Below, one piece after another: positions 21,077 to 32,727 of a stretch of DNA of 64,000 nucleotides (the stretch's first letter is position 1; each line of letters starts with the position of its first letter). Source of the stretch: Portulaca oleracea (lineage: Eukaryota > Streptophyta > Magnoliopsida > Caryophyllales > Portulacaceae); assembly GCA_029582165.1 (NCBI GenBank), contig CM055870.1, positions 3,311,332 to 3,375,331 of the forward strand. The letters run 5' to 3'. The position numbers and the translations under genes are program-made. The notes under the pieces were generated by a model, which was not told the origin of the DNA, searched no databases, and saw nothing but the letters and a program-made list of their open reading frames with translations.

Positions 21077-24000
21077 TCAGCTCCAAAAGGGTTCTTGACC
21101 CATACCCAATTGCTGATAATTCATGTAATCGATCCCATTCAACCGTATACAACACAGTATCTGTTCAGGCAATTCCTCGGCTTTATTTCCCTGCTTCCGA
21201 AGAATGCAAATGCAGAACATATCAGTAAGGACACGTGAAATTAACCTCAACGAGCTAAAACGACAAAATCCCATTTGTCTGGAGAGCAGAGTAGATTACC
21301 TGTATGGTGAGTCCAAAATCTATAACACAAGTCTTCAATCTGTCAAGGAATGCCTCGAATCCTTTCCTCGATATGTAACTGAATCGGTGCATATCCAGGT
21401 CAATCTCAAAGTAATTTTCACCCTGCAGAAAGTTCACAGTCCTCATAACGATGACTTCAATGGTATGCAAGATAATGTGAAGTAGAAAGTACGAACAAAT
21501 GAAGCCAAACATACAGTGAAAAATTCATGTTGAGGACGGGAGAGGACGGGCTTTTCATTGTAGGCATTGATAAGCTTCTTCTCAGGAGCACTTATCTGAA
21601 GGTCATCTACATTCACAAGACGACCCAGAATCTTAAGCCTCTCTCGGAAAGGTGCAATGGTGTCCATAGGGAAGCTTTTCACCTTTTCAACTTCGTCGTG
21701 CATCAATCTCTGAATCAAAAAAATACGGCGTTCAGAGAAGAAAGAACCAAGATGAATGGAAGTTATATGTAGGCTCATATCCCATCATCTTACCTGTATA
21801 CTCTCTTGAAAAGTAGGTGGGATTTCTTTAGCAAAAGATTCATTGATCTTAAAATACATCACTATACTGATCCCTTCCCCGTCTGTTTCATTCTGAAACA
21901 ATGCAGCAGGGTATAATGGTATCTGCACCACAGGAGAGCAAAGGTTGGGATTATCCAAGAAAAAAATCAGGCAAAGCAAGGAAAAGATCAAGCTACAAGT
22001 TATTCAAATTAGCGATCAGTATGAAAATGATAAGCGCCTCGAATCAAGAGGGCTATTAACCATCTTGATTCTTGAATTCACTTAAATCACTCTAAAAGCT
22101 ATATGTGACCATATATTAATTGTTATAAATGAATGTTTCGTCTCTTTGAGGCTTATTACCACTTGTAAGTTACACACAAACAACTTTTTATTTGTATTTT
22201 CTCATAAATATATAGAATTCTGCATTAAATGTGCAGACTCAACTAAGGTTAGATATGATTAGGTTATCATTTATATTTGTCGACGTAGCAAATAAATGTT
22301 ATGCTCTTATAATCGATAACATGTCATTAATAAAAACAAATATTATCTAAAATCATAAAAACATATTTTAAGCAATTCAGGATGGTTGTTAATCATCTTG
22401 ATTCAAGACAGATCATTGTCCCTAACATTAAAACAGATGTGCTGCATTACCTGAGCATTTACAACAAGAATGGGTGGGAAACCCGCTGAAGAGTTTACTG
22501 TAGGAAGGTCCACGAATCGAGCTATATGCTCAATTTTACGTGGGGACAAAAACACATCAGCGCCAATAGGATAATAAGCAGCGTAATTTGGAGCAAGTTC
22601 CTTCTTTTTATCCCTGTCACAAAAAGAGAAAGGGCCTAAGGTATAGATAACGACACAAACTATTGTTATGTCTCAAGATTTCATACTTTGCGAAATGAGG
22701 GTAAACAGGCAGATAGTTATACACTTATACTGCTCTTCGAAGAATAGCAAGGTTCTAGGCTTACCTAAAATAACTCTTCCCTCGTATTCTGAATGTATTT
22801 GGTTCAATGTGAGACCAACTATTCATAACTTTCTTGTCTATCGGACAGAAAGGTACTTGAGAACCCGCCATTGGTCTCTGCAGGAGCATCTTTGAGGATA
22901 CTGCAGACATAAAAATTACAATTCAAACAACTTTTCATATCAGAAAACGAGTTCAAGTGATGTATAAACTTAGTGATTAGGCAAACATTACATCTTGGAC
23001 TGGAGACACCATCCTTCCCTTTGAAGGAATGCCTCGCGGATGCCCTCTTCTTTGCACTTGATGGGCTACTCATAAGCGATTTCCTCTTCTCAATTGAATC
23101 CACGGTATTGGTAGTCAAACAAGGCAGAAGAATTCCACAATTATCCAACAAACCAGCATCCTTGCTCGCATTGTCACCTGCAGCATTAGAGGAGATTTCA
23201 TCGAGGAAAACCGGGGGGTGTTTTGCTTCAGCTGAATGTCTACCAAGATCACTCAATGAAGCCCGGCCTTCGGAGCTGACTTCGTGGGGATTCTTACTCA
23301 TGTGGTGGGCTCGTTCAAAGCCGTTCTGAGACAATACATCTGAAACATCAACACCATATTCCAATGAGACATTGACAAAGAGAACTACGGATTCTTAACG
23401 AGATTATCAGCAGATCGGAGAAACAGCATTACCGTCCTGAACACTTTGAAAATCTTCCTCGCCGTCTGAATCAAACCTTGTGGTTGAATCAAACCATGCC
23501 TCGTCGGTACTTCCTGTCACAAACCATGTTAAAAGCATTCAACTTATGTTTGCACATTTGTTTCATAGAGGGACCATAGGTACTCTACAAGGACAACAAG
23601 ATGTATAGTTGTTGGGAGAAACAAACATAACCCCATCATGCATTCATGTGGATTGTGGACAATGACAAGTATTATCCAAGTACCCATATCGATCCCCACA
23701 AAAGCATTGTTCTTTCAAATTACCCAAAGTACGTACTTATGATCCGCATTCATCAGTGATTACCACTCATCCATTGGCGTTGATCACACATTTGGGTCAT
23801 TGAACACCAGCAGATTAGCAATGACTTGATTATGATAAGTGGAGAGAACAAGTCCATAATTCTCACTGTTCATAGCAAAAGCAGCAGTATACCACAGATC
23901 ATCTGAACAATTAACTCCTAATTACCTACATTAGTATCCATCCAAGTCTAGTTTTTGACCATACAGACATGAGATGATTCAAAAAGGGTAGTAAGTAAAC

Positions 24001-24748
24001 AATAACCTAATTTAGTCAACCAAAACTACCTCACTTTTTACCCCAAAATTTCCTCCATCAAATCCCTTCTTTTCCTTTCTTCTATGATGACTCTATATCT
24101 TGATAAGCATAGGCAACAACTACATTCTCTTACATACACTTCCTAGATCCAAGAATCTCCTCTTTTGATACATGCTATATAGCCTATATGTCAGCAAAAG
24201 CATCAAATTAGCTAAACTCAATTAATAATTACAAGAATTTAACTGTAATTGTACTACCTAATTAATTTAATCAAACTCACCAAATCCCCCCTCCCCTAAT
24301 CCCTAATAATTTATTATTAAAAGTTGACTGAATTTCCAATCCCCAAAACCAAAAACCAGGCACATTTCACCAACGATCATCAAAAACAACACAACCCATA
24401 ACAAATTGATCCAAACACTTCTTCTGTAGAATCAAACACAAAGAAAGTGTGAATTATACCTTGGAAGGTGGGAGTGGTAAAGGATCGATCAGAGAAGGCA
24501 CTAATTGTAGACTTATTATCGCCTTCCAATGAACGATGACATAACCTAGAAGAAACGCGTTTCTTAATCGCCCTTCTCCTCGACCTTCTCCTACCGCTGG
24601 CGACACCGTCGCCGGCGGCGGTGGAGGTGGCAGTGGCGGTGGCGGCGGTGGCGGTGGTGGTGGCGGTGCTATGATGAGCTACCTTCTTCTTGGACCTCTT
24701 TGATCGATTTTCTTCGCACCCTTTTCCGATCGAAATGCAACCTCCCAT
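21077..24748 (-). CDS. DUF1336 / EDR2 C-terminal domain protein, 9 exons
   Basis: Exons 24748-24460, 23513-23433, 23339-22992, 22900-22765, 22613-22451, 21922-21794, 21709-21515, 21422-21300 and 21190-21077 join to 525 residues. The protein begins MGGCIS, a consensus for N-myristoylation with an adjacent palmitoylatable Cys, followed by a basic, low-complexity region (Lys/Arg/Ser, Ala/Thr runs). Conserved stretches include [17 protein letters not shown] and the EDR2-C (DUF1336) domain over the last 250 residues, opening [13 protein letters not shown] and including [16 protein letters not shown] and a Gly-Gln-Glu-rich end. Arabidopsis relatives are CW14-type proteins (At1g59650, At1g10410). 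Full EDR2 also has PH and START domains, absent here. Biochemical role unknown; a peripheral membrane location is inferred. An in-frame GTG lies upstream, so the ATG before GGC is chosen. Confidence 0.92.
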
Positions 24749-24969
24749 ACCCACCTCTGAATTCACTCTCTCTGAAAATTGAGCTAAAATTCAGCCCAGA
24801 AGAGAGAGAAATCCAGCTGATTAACTAACAATCCAAGATTGCAATCATCAAAATCTAGGATTTGAGTGGGGTTTTTTAATACAGAGAAAACAGAAGAGAG
24901 AAAGAAAACCCAGAAGTTGAATTCGATTGGAATAAGTATGGAGAAATGATTTGTGTAAGAAATTATAAG

Positions 24970-24972
<3 letters not shown>

Positions 24973-25019
<47 letters not shown>
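24973..25019. repeat. (GA)n microsatellite in the DUF1336 leader/promoter
   Basis: About 23 GA units roughly 230-270 bp upstream of the ATG; on the gene's strand this is a (CT)n tract. CT/GA tracts are common in plant core promoters and leaders and can bind BPC-type GAGA factors. That role here is inference. Confidence 0.9.
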
Positions 25020-25021
<2 letters not shown>

Positions 25022-25351
25022 CTGTTCAGGTACAGTAACCACCATGAACTACCGCTTTGTTTTCTTTCACTCTTTTCTGTACCATGCCTTTTTCCACAGA
25101 TTTAACCTTTTTTTCTTTCCCTAAAAATGTTAATTATTGGAGTTTTACTTTTTTGACTTTTATAATATCAATTATCAAATCATCTGGATTTTTAATCTCT
25201 TTCGGACATTAATTGTGTATCGTGGTTGTTGTGGTAGTACTAGCATATAAGAAGCAAAAATAAATACGAATTTTTCTCACAGGTAATGTTAGCACATATC
25301 AACAAGAACATAAAAAAGGATAGTAGATGAAAGTTAGTTGGACGTATTTAT

Positions 25352-25571
25352 TAGTTTCTCTGTTCTTTTTTATCTTTGTTTTAGAAATGGCGAGGAGAAA
25401 TTAATATCATAAAAATTTATGGATAATTAGTAAGAAAAATAATTAAATATACTTAATTCAAATTAAAATTGAGGGTTGATTGAATGACCGGTAAAAGTAA
25501 AATAAAAACAATGTTAATTAATATATTATTAAGATTGTAAAATGATAGATAGTATGAAACAGAGAAAATTA
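25352..25571. mobile_element. probable Stowaway-like MITE
   Basis: About 220 bp with imperfect terminal inverted repeats TTAGTTTCTCTGTTCTTTTT and, at the right end, GAAACAGAGAAAATTAG. No coding capacity. No clear target duplication beyond TA. Confidence 0.4.
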
Positions 25572-26349
25572 GTTTAAAAGTCTGGTAATATAGATCATCA
25601 GGTGATATAATGTTCTAGTAATGTTTTCTATTTTTCTAAACAAAAAATACATATTATATTCTTTCTATATGTTGGAAGATTCTAATAAGAAAGTAAATAC
25701 AAAATAACGAGATTTGAATAAATTGAATACTTTTGATTAATTTTGATTAACATTTTGTATAATTTCTTTTTGGCGAATAAAATAATGAGTGGATTTGTTT
25801 AGTTGAAAAATACAAATCATCTTTGTTATGTTTTCTTTTGTTTTGACCAACGACAAAGAGATCTACAAAAAGAGAAGGATTTTACTTCAATTTCATGGCA
25901 ATTATATATATCTACATATATGATATATGCATGTATATATGTATGTGCACGTGCCCATATATTTATGTGTATGTATATACACACATACACATTATTTCGT
26001 CCTTGAGTTGCTTTTCAAAATGAAATGTAATATTAACCAAGAAAACCGTGATAATCATGATTTGAATATCGGTGAGAAGGATAAACTTTCAACTTTGATA
26101 CTAGTAAAACAATAAGTTATGTTATTGCTATAAAAAAATACTTGAAAATGTAAAAGATTCACCAAAATAATACTCAAGTAGAGTTGTGGCAATTGAAGTT
26201 TGAAAGTGTATACTTAAATTATAAGGATTTTGGATATTAACATACTATACTTTTTGTATATTGAACAATACTGTACAAAACAAATTTATTATATAATAAT
26301 ATAAAATATTTTGGGGTTTATATATATGTTGTGCACAAGTCATACGAGT

Positions 26350-26470
26350 ATTTTTTTTAAAATTTGAAATCACGCACCAAAATTTTACTTAAAGTTGTGT
26401 TGGAATCCAATATTTTAAATTTGAAATTATGCGCTAGAATTTTACTTAAAGTTGTGTTGAAATCCAACAT
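26350..26470. repeat. two-copy tandem repeat, unit about 60 bp
   Basis: Units of about 60 bp are joined head to tail. Both contain the run GAATTTTACTTAAAG or AAATTTTACTTAAAG followed by TTGTGTTG. Copies differ at several bases. Confidence 0.75.
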
Positions 26471-28184
26471 CGTTAAAGTTTAATACATTATCATAAAAAA
26501 ATGGTACCGCACCAAAAGTACAATATATTACTTAATATGCTAATTTAATTATAATTTTCAATTAATATAACTTAATTATACTTTTCAAGAAATACAGTTT
26601 ATATACTTTTCAATTGATATAATTTAATTATACATAATAATCTAATTTAAGTAGTATTTTCAATTAACAAATAAATGTAGCAATATAATTAAGATTATAC
26701 ATTTATAATACTATTTTTTATTATGAAGATAACAATATAATTATAACATGATTTAAATATGATAGATTATGTTCTATATTAAAATATTAATTACAAGCTT
26801 TCTAAAAATAACTACATATACCTCCATTTATCCGTTGTATTTGTAATTAAATTTTCTCATTTCATAGTATCTATCATCTTTTCAATATCAATGCATAAAT
26901 ACTCCGACCTTTTTAATTGTTGAGCTAAATAAAGGTTGGACAATTAAAGAGCACAAGTATTTATAATATGTATTTTTTAAAATATTATTTAAGTGATTTT
27001 TTTTTACTAACTATTACATATTTTTTATTTATAATATTTTTTTCACAACCACTTGTAAAATACAGATAAAAAAAGCAGTGGTGATAATTTGAAATTAATG
27101 CATTTTAGAGGTACAAACTTCAAAAAATATTCAGATTAAAACAAATTTAAAGTACTAGTACTCCATTACTTGATACCAAGTATTTGTTATAATGAGGTAT
27201 ATAATTAAATTTTATAAATTTTGACTACTAATCAATAAATATATATAATTTAAAATATAAATTTAATTTTGTTAAGTTTATAAAGGAAATACTTTTACAA
27301 AAACATATTTTGTGATTTTAGTTATATATTATATAAAATTTAAAAGATAAAATGGTGCGTTATTTACAGAACAGCAATAAATAAAAGAAAATGAAACAAG
27401 AAGACAGAAATTGGCCACACGAGGGGGTGATATTTTTAAATTTATTTTGTGGACCTCATCATTTCCAGTTCAGGATCTAATCCAGACCCTTAAAATCTTG
27501 CCACGTCTGACTAAAAAACCAAGGCCCATGATTAAAAGTGGGCCACGCACTACTTTCTGACAACATCTGCTACGTAAATTCCAGCTCAGCACGCCCAATA
27601 ATTGCCTCTCGTATTTCCGAATTTCCAATTAAGTTAAATTTTTTACTCATAGAAATATCACAAAATTTTAGCACATATTTGTTAAATAGTTTATTGGATT
27701 CGTTTAATAAGAAAAATGATATGTTGATTATGTATTTGGTAAGTAATCTGTTTGCTTAGCTTATATGATCTAATCAATTGAAAGAAACAATTTATTGGAA
27801 TTGATTATTTGTATAAATTATAATTAAACTCAAAATTTGTCAAACGTCACATACATGACATTAAAAAACTAATTGATACAAATTGGTGACAAATGATATA
27901 AATAAAATTTCAACAAATATTTTATTCATAAACAATTAATTTTATCAAACACTATATTTTCAAACAATCAATCTAAAAAAACTAATATAATTAGACTATT
28001 AGTCAATGTAAATATCCAATACAAATAGCCAACTACTATTTATCAAGTATAACCTTACTAAATTTGTCCATATGTTTAATTTTCTAACAAATTACTTGCC
28101 CATATAAAAATTTCTTTACCATGGTGACGTTCATCTTTTTATTCCCTTTTATATTGTAAAGTTGGTCACCCACTTATCTTCACT

Positions 28185-29291
28185 GAGTGCTTGGATAAAA
28201 ATGTCACTGTACTTTGCCAAAATTGTAAATTTGTCACCCGCGAAAAACATGTTATGAAACTGCCACTACTCTAACATAATTAGGACTAATATACCACTTT
28301 ACCGGTTTTTAACCCGGAGTAGCAGATGACAAGGATTTTAACCCTTAAACCACCCCATTAATTTTTATCTACCTAAAATGAATTACCCCCTCCCCTCTTT
28401 AATTTTTTTACTGCCCTTATTTAATCCCCCTTCCCCCCTGATTCTTCACCTTCTTCCTTCTATCTTCTTCTTCAACCTCCGCCATCCGCCATAGCTTCTT
28501 CTCTTTCTCTTCTGTTTCTCCTGTTTGTCTCCAGTTTAGGGCTTCAAAAATTGGGGTTTTGTTAACTCAGAAAAACCCTAATTTCATCCCCAAAAATGGC
28601 TGCATCAAAAACACCAACAAATACCAACAAATACTGATTAACTGATAAGTATTTGGGTTTCTAAAATTTCTGGGAAAATGAACAACTTAAACCCTAGAAA
28701 AAAATTTCGACTAATTCAACTGATAAGTACTCCATACTTATTAACAACATCAAAAACACCAACAAATACCAACCAAACACAGAATTTTGACAAAAAATCG
28801 GAATTTCTAAAATTAGGGTTTTGATGAACTTACCGGGAATGAATGTGAAGCTCTCAGGCCTTCAATCAAATCCTCAACACTTCCCTGGGATGCGATTTTG
28901 ATCCTTGAAATTGAATTTAGGGTTTGATTGAAGAAAGAAGTAGAATCACTGGTGGAATTTGAAGAAATGGCGATGGAGAGTAGCAGGAAGAAGAAGACGT
29001 TGCTAGGTTTTTTTTTTTGAATTGGAGGGAAATAAATGAGGGCCTTTTTTTACTGTGTTTTAGTATAATTAGGATTTTTTTAACTTAATTATGTTTATTT
29101 TTTGTTTATTTTAGTTAATCACACCCACCCAGCAGATTAACCTATTGCTTTAGGTTACAACTTCTCCTCAGCCGGTAAAGTGGTATATTAGTCCTAATTA
29201 TGTTAGATTAGTGGTAGTTTCATAATATTTTTTCGCGGGTGGCAAATTTGCAATTTTAACAAAGTACAATGACATTTTTATCCAAGCACTC
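28185..29291. mobile_element. non-autonomous Mutator-like element (MULE) with long TIRs
   Basis: The element is 1107 bp. Its ends are long inverted repeats of about 120 bp: 28185-28305 matches the complement of 29172-29291, starting GAGTGCTTGGATAAAAATGT and ending at CCGG, with a handful of mismatches and small gaps. It is flanked by the identical 10 bp TATCTTCACT at 28175-28184 and 29292-29301; Mutator-type insertions make 9-bp (sometimes 8-11) duplications. The interior has a CT-rich, leader-like segment (about 28440-28560) and a GC-richer segment (28830-29010) but no transposase frame. A short frame MAMESSRKKKTLL occurs at about 28967. It may be a Pack-MULE-like carrier of captured gene pieces; their source is not recognised. 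Confidence 0.88.
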
Positions 29292-29442
29292 TATCTTCAC
29301 TATATAATTTGAATTCGATAAGTTAACAAGCAAGGAGGGAGAATACACTAAGAAATTTCTAGGAGTACCGATAATTATCCCCATAAAAATCTGACCATCA
29401 AACTTATCACTCTCATGCCAGTCTTTAACCAATAACTCTCAG

Positions 29443-29596
29443 GTGTGACATTGGTTATACTCACGTACACGTGAATTAAATGAAATATGACTAAAAGTTA
29501 TTGAAATAAATAATAAAACATTAAGCTCTTATTTACACAATTGTCAAAATCTTGATGTACTAGTGTGACATTGATTATACTCACGTACACGTGAAT
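29443..29596. repeat. direct repeat of 34 bp, period 120
   Basis: Copies at 29443-29476 and 29563-29596 (GTGTGACATTG[G/A]TTATAC...CACGTGAATT) differ at one base. Each contains CACGTACACGTG, which holds a perfect G-box core CACGTG. Confidence 0.9.
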
Positions 29597-29599
29597 TGT

Positions 29600-29825
29600 G
29601 TAATGTTTGAATTTAATTGGATTGGTATTTGGCTGAATTGGATTGGATTGAAAATAGTTACCAATCCGATCCAATCTAATCCAAACCTTACACAATTTCA
29701 AAAAAAAAAAACTCTCTTAAAACACAACTTTCCAAAAAAGCATCATAATTATCCAAACCAATCCAATTCAATCTAACCAATCAAAACTTCATTTTATCCA
29801 ATCCAAAGAACAGCCAATACCAACA
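29600..29825. mobile_element. short MITE of the TGTTCTTTGGATTGG family (reverse orientation)
   Basis: Rich in ATTGGATTGGATT on the left and its complement on the right, ending ATCCAATCCAAAGAACAGCC, the complement of the left end of the element at 57449-57630. The left boundary is not precise. Confidence 0.55.
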
Positions 29826-30574
29826 TGAATTTTTATTTCCAAAAATTAAATGATAAACCTGACGTCGAATTACTCAAAACGCGTACTATTTTTTTGGTTA
29901 CCAACCGTATTTTTGACACCTTTGAATCTTTCCTGAACTGAGATGAGTTTTAGTATAATTTTTTAAAGCTGTTGAAATTTATCTAGTGTGATGAATGATT
30001 CTTGAAAAATTGATTATAATGATAGAACCATATGAACCTCCATTGTTGAATCAATCCCTATCAAAAATTGAATGAGCTAGTTAGAATTTTTTTTATTAAA
30101 AAAAATGGAGGAGAGTAAGAAAGAGTGGTTAGAACTTTTTCTTATTGTGATAGCTATGCCATGCTGGAAGTTACTTAGCAAAAACAAATTCATCTAAAAA
30201 ATATCCATCACTTAGCTTCTTAAAATGGTTGGCTACTTGGCTTAGAGTAAGTGTGCAAATTATTCACTCATAAGCCAAAGTCTGGGCATCTCAACTACAT
30301 TTTTGACTCATAATATTTTTTGACTTATAACTTACAACACTATCTTATTATAAAGCCTTCATAAATTATGTCAAGAAACTTCTTAGACTTTTTGCCCCTT
30401 AAAAATAATGTCAAGAAACTTCCTAGACTTTTTGTGCCTTAAAAATAAAGAAAAGTCTCCCATTTAACAGAAAATTAATTAGTATTTGATCCATAAAATA
30501 TCAAAGGATTAAAAACAAGAACATGATTCCCAAGAAAAATAAAGCTTTTTTTAAATTTTCGCTTAATACTAAAT

Positions 30575-30840
30575 ATTCCCTCTGTTTCTCAACATTTTTT
30601 ACTTAAAATATTTTTCAATAGTATCATTTTCACGAATTTTTTATTTTAATAATATCTATGTTTTTACAATAAATTCAACACTAATGACTATTTTTCCAAA
30701 TTTACAACATACTTTATCATTCTCAATATAATTATGTAACCAAAATAAAAATAATTTTTATAATATACTAATCAACTACTATTTTTTAAAAATCTTTCCA
30801 AAATTCAAAAATGAAAATTATTAACAAATGAAGGGACTGA
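30575..30840. mobile_element. degraded Stowaway-like MITE
   Basis: Left end TTCCCTCTGTTTCTCAACAT and right end AAATGAAGGGACTGA form an imperfect terminal inverted repeat around an AT-rich interior of about 230 bp. Confidence 0.4.
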
Positions 30841-31423
30841 AATAGAATTACCGAAAGGTTTCACCAGCCGTCACTATTCACTAATATTGCATGGATATTA
30901 TCTGAAAATTATTGTAAGGCCTTTTTTCAAACTTTTATTTATATTAAATTTGATTTTATTAAATTGAGGGGCAGGAAATTCAACTAAAACATTATAAATC
31001 TAATCCAGTTCAATTATAAAAAAAGATTAAGCTCATCAGTCCATATATACAAATTTAGTCAATTTATTAGTTCTATGTGAATAAAACTAGTCAAAACAGG
31101 AGTATTTATATAAATTTAATTGATTGACCAACAATAAGGTGTCGAAATGTTTAGCACATGAAATTTGCCAAGACAATTCAGAAAAAAAAAACAACATAGA
31201 GAAACGAATTTTTTGGGCAACTTTTGCAGTTTTCCGTTTCACATTATTTAGGCAAAGTGTGAAAGATATCATCCGAAATCTAAAGGTTGCAATTTTGAAG
31301 CCAACAATTTTGACAATATTCGGTCTTCGTCCTACATAAATTATTCCCCAAACAAATGTAGTTTGGGCCAATAGCAAATGCCAATTCGTACTGTATGATA
31401 CTATTAGTCATTTAGACTACCAC

Positions 31424-31582
31424 CCTGTTCTTTGAATGAGTTATTTTAAAGTTAGGATACTTAAGTTTGGATAAATGATGATATTTTCTTTTTGGAGTAA
31501 TTGTGTTAGGTTGAGATAAGTTAGGATAAATTAGAATAAATTAAAAGAGTTAGAACCAACCTGACAAAAAAACAGGGCCTAC
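31424..31582. mobile_element. short CCTGTTCTTT-family MITE
   Basis: Starts ACCCTGTTCTTTGAATGAG and ends ACAAAAAAACAGGGCC. The interior GGATAAGTT/TTTGGAGTAATTGTGTT motifs recur in the members at 57019, 57449 and 63502. Confidence 0.5.
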
Positions 31583-32535
31583 ATATTTAGGGTATAGCTC
31601 AGTCTCATGCACCTCAATCTATAACCACCATTATAAGAACAATATACATTGAAAATGGGGCCAGAAATTTGAAACTTACCCAAATTACTGTTGCATTAAT
31701 CGAGAACGACAGTTATTTAAATTAAAAAAAGTGACAAACAAATTGGTTAATTAAGGGTAAAAAGATAATGCTAATTATTAGAATTGTAAAATTGACAAAT
31801 AAATTGAAACAATATTAATATAGTAACAAACATTTTGAGACGGAGATAATAATTTTCTTATTAACTACCATATTTTTTTAAATATTCCCAGTGTTGGTTT
31901 TAAAACTCCAAACATAACCAATGTTACATGCAATCATACCTGCAAAAAACAGCTGGGCTTAATTGAGGTCGATTAGGCAAATAAGCCCAGTCCAATAAGG
32001 GAGGGTGTAAAGAGGTAATAGGCCCATAATCCAGACTTATGGAACCGCAAATGAACTACGTATGATAGTGTAATGGGCCTTCCTTTTAATGACATAAAAT
32101 CGACCCAAACACTCATGTAGGTAACATATATAAAACAAAAACATAAAATATAAACTATTATGATTATCATACAATTTCTCAATTTTTCTGTTTCTTTTAA
32201 ATTACTAGAATTCAAATAAAAACCCTAGGAAAATTAAGCAACATGATACAACTATTTAACTTTTAAGATTTGATGTCATCTACGAAACCGCACAACTAAA
32301 CTAATACCAAATAAATAATATACAAGAGCACTAAAATAAAATTTAACATTGCCTCTCAACTTGTTCGTTTCTTACCATTTTTTGAAATATACTTCACCAT
32401 TGTCATCTTGTTCAGTGTTTCCAAACTCAAAAGATTCATTATTGTGACGGAACCATGAGCCAACTATTAAATGTTATCCGGTCGTGACTCAAAGGACTTT
32501 GATTGGCACAATCTTTTAATTTTTCTTTTTCGTAG

Positions 32536-32727
32536 CCTCAAACTTTTCTCGAAAAACCATCATATGCTTCCGACTAGAATTAGTAAATTGAAAAGTACCA
32601 ACAGGCATGTTTAACATGAGATGAATTTGCAAGTTCGTTCTTGTATCCACATCGGCATGGAATGAAACATCAAATGAATAATCCAAATAAGACTTATTGC
32701 TAATAAGTCTATAGACAGAAATTTAAG
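32536..32727 (-). pseudogene. unrecognised open fragment, about 63 codons
   Basis: A minus-strand frame runs from a stop near 32727 to TAA near 32536 and reads YSFDVSFHADVDTRTNLQIH followed by MLNMPVGTFQFTNSSRK and FREKFEAT. Amino-acid use looks like real protein rather than AT-rich noise. It lacks a start at its beginning and has no extension with clear splice sites. I do not recognise the family. Confidence 0.3.

Larger units (their letters stand above)
25050..28184. other. long AT-rich gene-poor spacer
   Basis: No coding frame or RNA gene recognised over 3.1 kb. It includes a probable MITE (25352-25571), a TATATG/TACATA alternating tract (25905-25990), a two-copy tandem repeat (26350-26470) and many T/A homopolymers. 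The rest is unassigned. Confidence 0.6.

Noticed and set aside
24749..24766. DUF1336 start six codons upstream
   Set aside because: That codon is GTG. The ATG at 24748 gives the family MGGC start.
25803..26006. 67-codon frame with Tyr/Ile/Cys-rich product
   Set aside because: Produced by a TATATG/CATATA repeat; no gene-like features.
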